From the NCBI RefSeq assembly GCF_002554795.1, contig NZ_PDEQ01000012.1, positions 1 to 64,000 on the forward strand: a stretch of DNA of 64,000 nucleotides, read 5' to 3'. The notes below the pieces were generated by a model that saw only the letters and a program-made list of their open reading frames with translations, made no database searches and had not been told where the DNA came from. A program made the translations under genes and the position numbers. This document shows, piece after piece, positions 27,311-35,748 of the stretch. Within the stretch, counting starts at the first letter, position 1, and every line of letters starts with the position of its first letter. This stretch comes from Longibacter salinarum. GTDB taxonomy: Bacteria > Bacteroidota > Rhodothermia > Rhodothermales > Salinibacteraceae.

Positions 27311-27359
27311 GTTCAGGGTTCAGAGTTCAGGGTTCAGGGTTCAGAGTTCAGGGTTCTAA
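27311..27359. repeat. Heptad repeat array, seven units (GTTCAGG type)
   Basis: Contiguous 7-bp units are gttcagg, gttcaga, gttcagg, gttcagg, gttcaga, gttcagg, gttctaa. A second 7-bp-periodic stretch of CGTnnnA units (27360-27380, cgtgcaa, cgtctaa, cgtttta) follows at once and then degenerates. The array lies between the lipoprotein start and the clpB terminator. Confidence 0.88.
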
Positions 27360-27398
27360 CGTGCAACGTCTAACGTTTTACGTTCCAACGCCATAACG

Positions 27399-27427
27399 AA
27401 AAAGGAGCCACCGTTGCCGGCGGCCCC
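27399..27427 (-). terminator. Rho-independent terminator of clpB
   Basis: Read on the minus strand, GGGGCCGCCG pairs with CGGTGGCTCC around a GCAA (GNRA) tetraloop, followed by TTTTTC. It lies about 40 bases past the clpB stop codon. Confidence 0.85.
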
Positions 27428-27463
27428 TCTCCTGGTTTGCTGAGTCTGATGGGGTCGTGTGTG

Positions 27464-30145
27464 CTACATGCTGACCGCGCCGTCGCCTGCCGGTTCTGCT
27501 GTTTCGGCGGCCTCCCCGGTCCCATCCGCTCCGGTCCGGACGGCCTCGAACGTGAGGTGATTTTGTTCGGGGGCAAGATCAATCCGGACGGTGTCGCCAT
27601 CTTCAACAGAACCGCCGAGTAGCTCCTTGGAAAGCTGGTTCGAGACCTGTCGCTGCATCACGCGCTTGAGCGGGCGAGCGCCGAACGCCGGATCGAACCC
27701 GCGATCGGCAAGCCAATCTTTCGCTGCGTCGGACAACTGCAGCTGCAGGTTGTGGCTCTTCTTTGCAATGCCCGCGATGCGGTTGAACTGCAGCTCCACG
27801 ATCTCGCGAATGTGCGACCGTCCGAGCGACCGGAAGGTGACGACTTCGTCGATCCGGTTCAGGAATTCCGGACGCAGCCGCTGACGAAGCATCTTCAGCA
27901 GCTTCTCCTCGAGCTCCTGACGCTCCAGATCCGAGAGATAGCCTCCGTCGACACTGTCCATCTTCTCCGTAATCACCTCCGATCCCATGTTGGAGGTCAT
28001 GATGATGATGGTGTTGGTGAAGTCGACGGTGCGCCCCTGGTTGTCGGTCAGACGTCCATCATCGAGAACCTGCAGCAGCACGTTGAAAATCTCCGGGTGC
28101 GCCTTCTCGATTTCGTCGAGGAGCACGACGGAGTACGGCTTACGACGCACGGCTTCCGTGAGCTGCCCGCCTTCCTCGTAGCCGACGTAGCCGGGAGCCG
28201 CACCGATGAGACGGCTGGCCGTGTGCTTCTCCTGGTACTCGCTCATGTCGATGCGAACCATCGCGTCCTCATCGTTGAAGAGGAACGCTGCCAGCGTCTT
28301 CGCCAGCTCGGTCTTACCAACCCCCGTGGTACCGAGGAACAGGAACGAGCCGATCGGACGGTTTTCCTCCTGTAGCCCCGTTCGCCCACGGCGCACAGCA
28401 TCCGAGACAACCTCAATGGCTTCCGGCTGACCGATGACGCGCTTCGACAGCTCCTCTTCCATGCGAACGAGTTTCTGCCGCTCGCTCTCGAGCATCTTCG
28501 ACACGGGAATTCCCGTCCAGTTGGAGACGATCTCGGCGATGTCTTCGCCATCGACCTCCTCTTTCAGTAGCGCACCGTCCTGCTGCACCTCTTGCAGCTT
28601 CTCGTTTGCCTCCTCGGCCTGCTTCTCAAGGTCGGGAATCTCGCCGTAGCGAATTTCGGCCACGCGATCGTATTTTCCCTCGCGTTCCAGATTCTCCGCC
28701 TCGACGCGCAGCTCGTCGATCTTCTCCTTCGCCTGGCGGGCGGTTTGAATCAGATCCTTTTCCTCTTTCCAGCGGGTCTTCAGCGCATCCCGCTCGTCCT
28801 CCAGGCTCGCGATCTGGTGGTTAATGTTCTCCAGCTTCTCCTCGTCCTCGTCCCGCTTGATCGCTTCGCGTTCGATCTCAAGCTGGCGAATCTCACGGTC
28901 GAGCTGGTCGAGGTCGGCCGGCATGGAGTCGATTTCAATGCGCAGGCGCGCGGCCGCCTCATCGATCAGGTCGATCGCCTTATCGGGGAGCTGGCGATCC
29001 GTGATGTAGCGGTTCGACAAATCGGCCGCGCTGATGATGGCGCTGTCCTGAATGCGCACGCCGTGGTGCACCTCGTAGCGCTCCTTCAGGCCGCGTAGGA
29101 TCGAGATGGTGTCGTCGACCGACGGTTCGTCCACGACAACCTTCTGGAAGCGCCGTTCGAGTGCGCGGTCGTCCTCGATGTACTTGTACTCATCGAGCGT
29201 CGTCGCGCCGATGGCACGGAGCTCTCCACGAGCCAGCGCCGGCTTCAAAATATTTGCCGCGTCCATCGCGCCTTCAGCCGCCCCAGCACCAATCAGTGTG
29301 TGCAGCTCATCAATGAACAGAATGAGTTCGCCATCCGATTCCGAGACCTCCTTCACCACGGCCTTCAGCCGATCCTCGAATTCGCCCCGGTACTTTGCAC
29401 CCGCGACGAGAGCCCCCATATCGAGTGCCACGATGCGCTTCGACTTCATGCTTTCCGGCACGTCCCCCTGCACGATGCGCGTCGCGATGCCTTCGGCAAT
29501 CGCCGTCTTACCGACTCCGGCCTCACCAACCAGCACCGGGTTGTTCTTCGTGCGACGCGAGAGAATCTGCAGCACGCGACGAATCTCCTGGTCGCGCCCG
29601 ATCACCGGATCGATCTTCCCCCGGCGGGCGAGATCATTGAGGTCGCGAGCAAACCGGTCCAGCGCTTCGTAGCGACTTTCCGCGTGCGGGTCATCCGCAC
29701 TTTGTCCGCCCCTGACGTCTTCGAGGACATCACGCACCTTATCCTTCGACGCTCCCTGATCGCGCAGCGCCTGCCCGACCTCGCCCTTGCTTTCCACGAG
29801 GCCGATCAGCAGGTGCTCCGTTGAGACGTACTCATCATTCATCAAGTCCGCCTCCGCCCGCGCACGATCGAACACCTTCTTGAGCTCGTCGCCAAGATAT
29901 TGCCCCGAGACGCTCGCCCCGGTCACCTTCGGCAATTTGTCGAGAGCGGAATCGGTCCGCTGCCGGAGCGTGTCGACCGACGCACCGAGCCGGCGAAGAA
30001 TGGACGTCGTGATTCCTTCCGTGTCACTCAGAAAGGCCTTGAGCACGTGCGCCGGCTCCACACCCTGATGGTTGTTCGAGGCGGCAATCTCCATAGCGGA
30101 TTGCACAGCCTCCTGGGCTTTAACCGTAAACTTCTGCAGGTTCAT
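27464..30145 (-). CDS. clpB: ATP-dependent chaperone ClpB
   Basis: This is an 893-residue Hsp100 disaggregase that works with DnaK to rescue aggregated proteins. The N-terminal Clp_N double repeat (about 1-145) begins [15 protein letters not shown]. The first AAA+ module has Walker [10 protein letters not shown] and Walker [16 protein letters not shown]. The coiled-coil M domain (about 410-530, [28 protein letters not shown]...) distinguishes ClpB from ClpA/C. The second AAA+ module has [12 protein letters not shown] and [11 protein letters not shown]. The start was set at the ATG at 30145; the frame open to 30283 adds unrelated residues. The divergent upstream region carries several operator-like repeats, which fits heat-shock control. 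Confidence 0.98.
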   Translation of the reverse strand: MNLQKFTVKAQEAVQSAMEIAASNNHQGVEPAHVLKAFLSDTEGITTSILRRLGASVDTLRQRTDSALDKLPKVTGASVSGQYLGDELKKVFDRARAEADLMNDEYVSTEHLLIGLVESKGEVGQALRDQGASKDKVRDVLEDVRGGQSADDPHAESRYEALDRFARDLNDLARRGKIDPVIGRDQEIRRVLQILSRRTKNNPVLVGEAGVGKTAIAEGIATRIVQGDVPESMKSKRIVALDMGALVAGAKYRGEFEDRLKAVVKEVSESDGELILFIDELHTLIGAGAAEGAMDAANILKPALARGELRAIGATTLDEYKYIEDDRALERRFQKVVVDEPSVDDTISILRGLKERYEVHHGVRIQDSAIISAADLSNRYITDRQLPDKAIDLIDEAAARLRIEIDSMPADLDQLDREIRQLEIEREAIKRDEDEEKLENINHQIASLEDERDALKTRWKEEKDLIQTARQAKEKIDELRVEAENLEREGKYDRVAEIRYGEIPDLEKQAEEANEKLQEVQQDGALLKEEVDGEDIAEIVSNWTGIPVSKMLESERQKLVRMEEELSKRVIGQPEAIEVVSDAVRRGRTGLQEENRPIGSFLFLGTTGVGKTELAKTLAAFLFNDEDAMVRIDMSEYQEKHTASRLIGAAPGYVGYEEGGQLTEAVRRKPYSVVLLDEIEKAHPEIFNVLLQVLDDGRLTDNQGRTVDFTNTIIIMTSNMGSEVITEKMDSVDGGYLSDLERQELEEKLLKMLRQRLRPEFLNRIDEVVTFRSLGRSHIREIVELQFNRIAGIAKKSHNLQLQLSDAAKDWLADRGFDPAFGARPLKRVMQRQVSNQLSKELLGGSVEDGDTVRIDLAPEQNHLTFEAVRTGADGTGEAAETAEPAGDGAVSM

Positions 30146-30555
30146 GTTTAGTAGGTACCTATTTCTGAAAGTCGGGCGGCGAGCAAGCGTCGATCGATCG
30201 CAGCAAGCGTCGACCACTCGGTCACCGTTTTCTGGTGCGAAAGCGATGCCACAGCCATAAACACTGACAAACTGGCACACCACAATGCGAAAACGGACCC
30301 CATTGAGGTCGTCTCAAGGGAACAAGACTGAACCAAACATTAAATTTATGCCTTTGACACGATGCGTCAACCAATTCCGGAACCCATGACGCGATGCGTT
30401 ATTTAATAAAGCGACGATCACGGAATCTGCGACGGCAGAGAGGTTTGCTGCCGTACTCTGGCGTCACCGAATCGTGCCCCGGCGGATTCGACCCCGTCGG
30501 CCGTGCACATGCCCGTACGCACACGCCCTCTCGAATTGACGAGTGGAGGACCCTT
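30146..30555. promoter_or_regulatory. Divergent clpB / phasin-like gene control region with paired repeats
   Basis: This 410-bp region lies between two divergent genes and has three repeat sets. The direct repeat AGCAAGCGTCGA occurs at 30182-30193 and 30202-30213, exactly 20 bp apart. An inverted repeat TTGAG-N5-CTCAA lies at 30303-30317. The motif TGAC[A/G]CGATGCGT[C/T]A occurs at 30355-30369 and 30387-30401, 32 bp apart. Such helical-turn spacing suggests regulator binding. The inverted repeat recalls, but does not match in spacing, the HAIR operator of HspR. No promoter could be assigned with confidence. Confidence 0.5.
30545..30549 (+). promoter_or_regulatory. Shine-Dalgarno site GGAGG that decides the phasin-like start
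   Basis: GGAGG lies 6 bases before the ATG at 30556 and supports that start over the frame open to 30394. It is notable because most genes in this window lack a Shine-Dalgarno sequence. Confidence 0.7.
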
Positions 30556-31212
30556 ATGAGCACCAACGACACTTCTGTAGAAAAGAAAAAGAACGACCTG
30601 TCCAACCTGCCGACGGAACTGACGGAGCGGGGACGGGAAATCTGGCTGGCCGGCCTCGGCGCGCTGTCTCGCGTGGAAGAGGAAGGCGACAAGGTGTTCA
30701 AATCCTTGGTTGAGCGCGGACGCGACTATGAAGGTAAGCGCCGCAAACAGCTCGACGACGCCGCCCACAGCCTCAAGGAGCGTCAGGATGCACTGACGAG
30801 CGATGTCAGCAAGCGAATCGACGACGCGACGAAGACCGTCGAGGACGTGGTCAATCGCACAGTGAACAGCACCCTCGGCCGAATCGGCGTCCCGACGCGC
30901 CATGAAGTGAAGGGCCTGTCCGACAAGGTCGGCGACCTCTCTCGCAAGCTGGACGCTCTCGGCTCCATGCTCGCGACGCAGGTGCAGGATGCCGAAGGCG
31001 AGGTTGTCTACCACGTCTCTCCGCACGAGGAGGGCTGGGCCGTCATCCGCGAGGGCGCCGAGCGCGCGACCAAGCTCTTCGGCACGAAGAAGGAAGCCGT
31101 TAGCGCCGGTCGCGATATCGCGAAGAGGCACATCCCAAGCCAGCTCGTCGTCCACAAGCAGGACCGCTCGGTCCAGGAAAGCTTCTCCTACGCGGAAGAA
31201 GACGACGAATAA
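30556..31212 (+). CDS. Phasin-like (PhaF/PhaI family) protein fused to a DUF2188 domain
   Basis: This 218-residue soluble protein has an N-terminal phasin-type alpha-helical region (LTERGREIWLAGLGALSRVEEEGDKVFKSLVERGRDYE, about residues 20-58). Charged helices with an amphipathic repeat follow to about 145. The C-terminal 70 residues match DUF2188 (VVYHVSPHEEGWAVIREGAERATKLFGTKKEAVSAGRDIAKRHIPSQLVVHKQDRSVQ). Phasins coat polyhydroxyalkanoate granules, but members of this subfamily also occur in organisms without granules and may act as stress or nucleoid proteins. A GGAGG sits 6 bases before the ATG. It is divergent from clpB and ends at a strong terminator. Confidence 0.85.
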   Translation: MSTNDTSVEKKKNDLSNLPTELTERGREIWLAGLGALSRVEEEGDKVFKSLVERGRDYEGKRRKQLDDAAHSLKERQDALTSDVSKRIDDATKTVEDVVNRTVNSTLGRIGVPTRHEVKGLSDKVGDLSRKLDALGSMLATQVQDAEGEVVYHVSPHEEGWAVIREGAERATKLFGTKKEAVSAGRDIAKRHIPSQLVVHKQDRSVQESFSYAEEDDE

Positions 31213-31260
31213 CTGCGTCGACATCTCCTACCGTGATCCATTTCGGTAGACGATAGAAAA

Positions 31261-31292
31261 AGCCCGCTTCCGGTCATGGAAGCGGGCTTTTT
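31261..31292 (+). terminator. Rho-independent terminator of the phasin-like gene
   Basis: AGCCCGCTTCC (31261-31271) pairs with GGAAGCGGGCT (31278-31288), followed by TTTT. It is preceded by a run of A and could also act on the opposite strand. Confidence 0.88.
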
Positions 31293-31294
31293 CT

Positions 31295-31329
31295 GTTCAA
31301 TGTTCAGGGTTCAGAGTTCAAAGTTGACC
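31295..31329. repeat. Heptad repeat array, five units (GTTCAGG type)
   Basis: Units are gttcaat, gttcagg, gttcaga, gttcaaa, gttgacc. The array lies directly after the phasin-gene terminator and directly before the 28-bp palindrome. Confidence 0.8.
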
Positions 31330-31355
31330 ACCGTCGCACGGCCGTGCGACGGTGG
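31328..31355. repeat. 28-bp palindrome, copy 2 (perfect)
   Basis: CCACCGTCGCACGG is followed by its exact reverse complement. It is the same sequence as 7781-7808 apart from one base there. It is flanked by a heptad array on the left and an octad array on the right, between convergent genes. Confidence 0.85.
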
Positions 31356-31364
31356 TTTCCTACT

Positions 31365-31428
31365 TTGACACGTCCACATTTTCAAACGTTCACACTTCCA
31401 CACTTTCACACTTCCACACCTCCTCACC
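31365..31428. repeat. Octad repeat array, eight 8-bp units (TTCACACT type)
   Basis: Consecutive units are ttgacacg, tccacatt, ttcaaacg, ttcacact, tccacact, ttcacact, tccacacc, tcctcacc. The array ends at the stop codon of the ABC exporter gene on the other strand. Confidence 0.82.
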
Positions 31429-33315
31429 TCACTGCCTTTCTCGGAGGGACTCGACGGCGTCTTCGCGGCTGCCGTTGCGGAACTGGAGCGCTGCTAAGTC
31501 ACGATACAGGCCGTCCTGGGCGAATAGCTCTTCGTGCGTTCCTCGTTGCACGATGCGTCCGTGATCGAAAACCAAAATTCGGTCGGCGTCCTGAACGGTG
31601 GAGAGACGGTGGGCAATGATAAGGGTTGTTCGCCCCTCCATCAGCCGATCCAGCGCCTCCTGAACGAGTGCCTCTGACGCGGAGTCGAGGGACGAGGTAG
31701 CTTCGTCCAGCAGAAGGATCCGAGCGTCGCGGAGAAGTGCCCGTGCAATCGCGATGCGCTGGCGTTGCCCGCCAGAGAGTTTCACGCCACGCTCCCCAAC
31801 CTCCGCCTCGTATCCGTCGGGCAGCGACGCGATGAACTCGTGCGCATTCGCCGCTCGAGCCGCATCTCGAACCTCCTCGTCCGTTGCCTCAAGCCGGCCA
31901 TAGCGAATGTTTTCGGCGATTGTCGAGTTGAACAACTGCACATCCTGCGAGACCGACGCCACCTGCGAACGCACCGACTGAATCGTCACGTCGCGGAGGT
32001 CTTGCCCGTCGATCATCACGCGCCCCTCCTGCGGATCGTAAAACCGCGGAATGAGACTCATCGCCGTCGACTTCCCCGCCCCGCTCGGCCCGACGAACGC
32101 TACGGTTTCGCCCGCGGCCACCTCCATGTTGATGTCCCGTAGCACGGGCTCCTCCTCGTAGGCGAACGTGACGTGGTCGAACGTGATGTCGCCGCGAAGG
32201 TCCGTCAGAGGTACGGCATCCGACGCGTCCTGAATCTCCGGCTCCGTGTCCAGCAGTTCGAACAGGCGCTCCGTTGCCCCGGCCGCCGAGTTGAATGTGG
32301 AGTAGAGCCGTGACATCCCGCCAACGCTCCTGGCAATATTGAATGCATAGAAGATGAACGCGACCAGATCGCCCGTCGTGAGTCGACCGGCGAGCACCTC
32401 CGTTCCGCCGTACCAGAAAATGGCCGTAAGCGCCGAGAAAAACAGGAGTCCGACCACAGAGGAGAAAGTCGCAGACACCAGGACGCGCACACGCGACTCC
32501 TCGAACAGGTCGTCCACAGCACGATTGTACCGGTCGACCTCGTAGCCTGACCGGGCGAACGACTTGACGAGACGAACGGACGATAGCGCCTCCTCCGCGA
32601 TGGCCGTCGTGTCCGCGAGCCGGTCCTGGATGTTGCGCGCGAGCGACCGAATCTTTCGACCAAAGTAGATCGCTGCGATCGTCACCACGGGAACGATGAC
32701 GAAAATGATGACGCTCAGACGCCAGTTGAGCACGACCATCAGGACGACCGACCCGATGAGCGACAGTGACTGCGTCAGCAGGTCCGCGAGCGCCTGCGTC
32801 ACGGCGCTCCGCACGGAGCCGACGTCGTTCGTGAGGCGGGACGTCAGGTCGCCGGTACGGTGGTCGCTGAAGAAGCGGAGCGTGAGCCGATGGAGATGCC
32901 GGTAGATGCGCTGCCTCAGATCGGCAACGACGCGCTCGCCGGTCCACTCCAGCAAATAGTTACCGCTGAAGGAGACGACGGCCTGGATCAGAAAGAGAAC
33001 GACCAGTCCTAGCGTGAGGCGATCGAGCATCGCCCGGTTCGCATCCTCGAAGACTGCATTCAGCAGTTCGCGGAGCCCGAGCGGAACGACGAGAGCGACC
33101 AGAGATCCCGCCGAGAGCAGGATCAGTGCGCCGAAGAGGCGGCCCCAGTATGGCCGGCTGAGCAGAAATATCCGCCGGAGGGCCGTCCACAGTTTCTTCG
33201 GTGAACGACGCGATTCGGCCCCCCCATCCGGGGAGGAGCTTTCTTCAGCCGACGCTTTCAACGGCTGTTCTTCTGTATCCGTCGCTTCGTGTTTGGACGA
33301 GCGGTCGCGGGCCAT
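31429..33315 (-). CDS. MsbA-type ABC exporter, fused permease and ATPase
   Basis: This is a 628-residue ABC half-transporter. After a charged N-terminus (about 40 residues) come six transmembrane helices (about 50-360). The nucleotide-binding domain follows, with Walker A GPSGAGKST (about 416-424), signature [16 protein letters not shown], Walker B ILLLDEATSSLD and the switch His in IIAHRLSTV. Such homodimers flip lipids (MsbA) or export hydrophobic compounds, and the substrate is not readable here. The gene lies 191 bases downstream of the TolC-adaptor-ATPase genes in the same direction. It may be part of the same transcript, but no partner relationship is proven. Confidence 0.92.
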   Translation of the reverse strand: MARDRSSKHEATDTEEQPLKASAEESSSPDGGAESRRSPKKLWTALRRIFLLSRPYWGRLFGALILLSAGSLVALVVPLGLRELLNAVFEDANRAMLDRLTLGLVVLFLIQAVVSFSGNYLLEWTGERVVADLRQRIYRHLHRLTLRFFSDHRTGDLTSRLTNDVGSVRSAVTQALADLLTQSLSLIGSVVLMVVLNWRLSVIIFVIVPVVTIAAIYFGRKIRSLARNIQDRLADTTAIAEEALSSVRLVKSFARSGYEVDRYNRAVDDLFEESRVRVLVSATFSSVVGLLFFSALTAIFWYGGTEVLAGRLTTGDLVAFIFYAFNIARSVGGMSRLYSTFNSAAGATERLFELLDTEPEIQDASDAVPLTDLRGDITFDHVTFAYEEEPVLRDINMEVAAGETVAFVGPSGAGKSTAMSLIPRFYDPQEGRVMIDGQDLRDVTIQSVRSQVASVSQDVQLFNSTIAENIRYGRLEATDEEVRDAARAANAHEFIASLPDGYEAEVGERGVKLSGGQRQRIAIARALLRDARILLLDEATSSLDSASEALVQEALDRLMEGRTTLIIAHRLSTVQDADRILVFDHGRIVQRGTHEELFAQDGLYRDLAALQFRNGSREDAVESLRERQ

Positions 33316-33506
33316 GGACGATACGTGTGCGAGGTGAGCACCCTGCTAGCGTTGACAGGGAAAAGACGCCTGACCTTTCCCTACGCATCGGATGACCGTG
33401 CAGGTTCTCTACACGACCGTGCAAAACCCGTAATTATCGCGCGAATGCGCATGCGGACGCCGTGATAAAGAGATGTACTCGAAGCCCGTTCGCCGCCCAT
33501 CTTATG

Positions 33507-34265
33507 TCAGTCGACGACAGCATCCGCCAGTGCGGGCGACGTCACCGCGACATCTTGCTCAAGCTTCCCGTCGCGGAGGCGGAGAATCCGGCGGGCGTGA
33601 TGGGCGATGTCCTCCTCGTGGGTGACGACGAGAAGCGTGTTGCCCTGTCGGTAGAGCGACTCAAACAGCATCATAATCTCGTCGCCTGTTTCTGTGTCGA
33701 GATTTCCCGTCGGCTCATCCGCGAGGATGATCGAGGGCCGATTGACCAGGGCCCGGGCCGTAGCGACCCGCTGACGCTGTCCACCCGAGAGTTCATTCGG
33801 GCGATGATCCATGCGGTCGCCCAGCCCCACCTTCCGCAGCGCTTCGGCGGCACGCTCGCGGCGCTCCGAACGTGACATGCCGGCGTAGATCAGCGGCAAC
33901 TCCGCGTTGCGGAGGCAGTCAACACGCGGCAACAAGTTAAACGTCTGGAAAACGAAGCCGATCTCCCGATTCCGGATTTCCGCCAATTCGTCGTCGGTAT
34001 AATGACTGACATCCTGACCGTTCAGAAAATACTGGCCGCTCGTTGGCGTGTCGAGGCAGCCGAGCATGTTCATCAGTGTCGACTTGCCCGACCCCGATGG
34101 TCCCATGATGGCGATGTACTCGCCGCGCTCTACGGAAAGCGTGATGCCGTCGAGGGCCCAGACGACCTCAGATCCCATCTGATAGCGCTTTTTGAGGTCG
34201 TTGACCTGAATCAGCGGCCTCTCTGCGCTGGGCGTGGTTGCTGCGTCGGTTCGCGTCGCTTCCAT
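33507..34265 (-). CDS. MacB/LolD-type ABC transporter ATP-binding protein
   Basis: This is a 252-residue ATPase of the MacB/LolD/FtsE class. It carries Walker [10 protein letters not shown], the Q-loop segment [26 protein letters not shown], signature [19 protein letters not shown], Walker [13 protein letters not shown] and H-loop VVTHEEDIA. The start is the ATG at 34265 ([11 protein letters not shown]). It is 52 bases downstream of the membrane fusion protein gene, in the order TolC - adaptor - ATPase. These ATPases drive mechanotransmission or lipoprotein-release permeases with an FtsX fold. No such permease gene follows in this window, so its partner must be encoded elsewhere. Confidence 0.92.
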   Translation of the reverse strand: MEATRTDAATTPSAERPLIQVNDLKKRYQMGSEVVWALDGITLSVERGEYIAIMGPSGSGKSTLMNMLGCLDTPTSGQYFLNGQDVSHYTDDELAEIRNREIGFVFQTFNLLPRVDCLRNAELPLIYAGMSRSERRERAAEALRKVGLGDRMDHRPNELSGGQRQRVATARALVNRPSIILADEPTGNLDTETGDEIMMLFESLYRQGNTLLVVTHEEDIAHHARRILRLRDGKLEQDVAVTSPALADAVVD

Positions 34266-34317
34266 CGGTTCGAGTCGAGATACGTTTCGTAGAGAAGAGC
34301 GGTCCGTCGTGCGCCGG

Positions 34318-35685
34318 TTAGTCGTTCGATGCAATCTCCATACTTGAGCCGTCCTCCGACTTGTCACGGATCCGGACGCGGTCCCCTTCGGAGAGTTCGC
34401 GACTCACGGCACTATATGGACCAATGATCACGTTTTCGCCCCCCTCGAGACCCGCAACCACAGCCACGTGCGTATCGTCCGAGATGCTGGTCTCGACCTC
34501 AACCATTCGTGCCGTATCGGCCTCGGCAACGAAGACCACGCGCCGCAGATCTTCTTTGCGGTCGAGGCCTTCCGGTTCATCAGAACCGCCGTCCAACGCG
34601 TTGAAGTCGCGCACGGTCACCGCCTGAATCGGGACGGACACGACATCCGCCATCGTCTGCGTGAAGATGTCGACGGTTCCGCTCATACCCGGTCGGAGGT
34701 TCGGCGGTGCATCCGGCCCCGTTGGCACCTCCTGACGCGTTACGCCGCTGCCGTTTGAAGCGACCTGGCCCGCGTCGACGTTGTGCGCGTCCAAGACGCG
34801 AACCTTCACCGGGAAGTTCGTCACCTGATCCTGCGTTCCCTCCCCGCTAACGCGAGCGGAGTTCGCTATTTCCGTGACCGCACCTCGAAAGCGGCGGTCG
34901 GGATAGGCGTCAATCTCGATTGCTGCCGTATCCTGCAGTGCCACGTTGACGACATCGTTCTCATTGACGTCGACCTCGAGCTCCATCTGGTCGAGGCGAG
35001 CGATATTCATAATTTCGGTTCCCTGCATCTGCGACGTTCCCACGACGCGCTCCCCGGCTTCCACGTTGAGCTTACTTACGGTGCCATCCATCGGCGCGTA
35101 GATGCGCGTTTTCTCCAGCTGCTCGCGGGAATCCTGCAGCCGTGCTTCGGCGCTTTCGACCTGGTAGCGTGCGGCTTCCAAGCGAGCGACCGACTGGTGA
35201 TAGGTCGACTGCGCCGTTTCAAAGTCGGCGTCCGACACCACGCCCTTGTCGTACAGCTTCTCCTGACGCTCGAACTGCTGTCGCGCCTGCAGCGAATCGG
35301 CCCGGCGCTCCGAGAGCGTCGCCCGTGCCTGCGAGACCTCAGCCCGTGCACGCTCGACCTCTGCGACGTAATTGTCCGGGCGGAGACGCGTCAATAGCTG
35401 GCCCTTCTTGACCTGATCCCCCTCGCGCACCGTCAGCTCCACGATCTCTCCCGATACATCCGGGCTGATCGTCACTTCGGTCTCCGGCTGAGCTCGACCG
35501 AAGGCCGTCACGACCTGCGTGATCGTGCGATGCTCGGCTTCAGCGACCTCCACGGGTCTTCCTTCCTCCCCGTTTCCAAGAAAACCGGTGGACCACGCCG
35601 TGACGCCAGCAGCGAGGCCGACGACGAGAAGACCACCCACGATATAAAGGATGCGACGCGTGCGACTGGATGATGACGTAGCCAT
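34318..35685 (-). CDS. Efflux RND/MacA-type periplasmic adaptor subunit
   Basis: This 455-residue membrane fusion protein bridges an inner-membrane pump and a TolC-like channel. An N-terminal membrane anchor (about 13-32, [21 protein letters not shown]) is followed by a barrel-sandwich/lipoyl half ([22 protein letters not shown]...[22 protein letters not shown]). A long alpha-hairpin (about 110-200) comes next, then the second lipoyl half ([21 protein letters not shown]) and beta-barrel domains. Its length and the neighbouring MacB-type ATPase point to a MacA-like adaptor. It lies between tolC-like (63-bp gap) and the ATPase gene (52-bp gap), almost certainly as one operon. Confidence 0.92.
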   Translation of the reverse strand: MATSSSSRTRRILYIVGGLLVVGLAAGVTAWSTGFLGNGEEGRPVEVAEAEHRTITQVVTAFGRAQPETEVTISPDVSGEIVELTVREGDQVKKGQLLTRLRPDNYVAEVERARAEVSQARATLSERRADSLQARQQFERQEKLYDKGVVSDADFETAQSTYHQSVARLEAARYQVESAEARLQDSREQLEKTRIYAPMDGTVSKLNVEAGERVVGTSQMQGTEIMNIARLDQMELEVDVNENDVVNVALQDTAAIEIDAYPDRRFRGAVTEIANSARVSGEGTQDQVTNFPVKVRVLDAHNVDAGQVASNGSGVTRQEVPTGPDAPPNLRPGMSGTVDIFTQTMADVVSVPIQAVTVRDFNALDGGSDEPEGLDRKEDLRRVVFVAEADTARMVEVETSISDDTHVAVVAGLEGGENVIIGPYSAVSRELSEGDRVRIRDKSEDGSSMEIASND

Positions 35686-35748
35686 GAGTCAGAGCAGAGA
35701 GATCAGAAAAAAGCGGAGCGGGCCGAACGAAACCGCTATAACGCTACA

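Noticed and set aside
31889-32947. 352-codon frame inside the ABC exporter on the same strand
   Set aside because: It overlaps the conserved transporter frame and gives a low-complexity, Arg/Gly-rich translation. It is a shadow frame.
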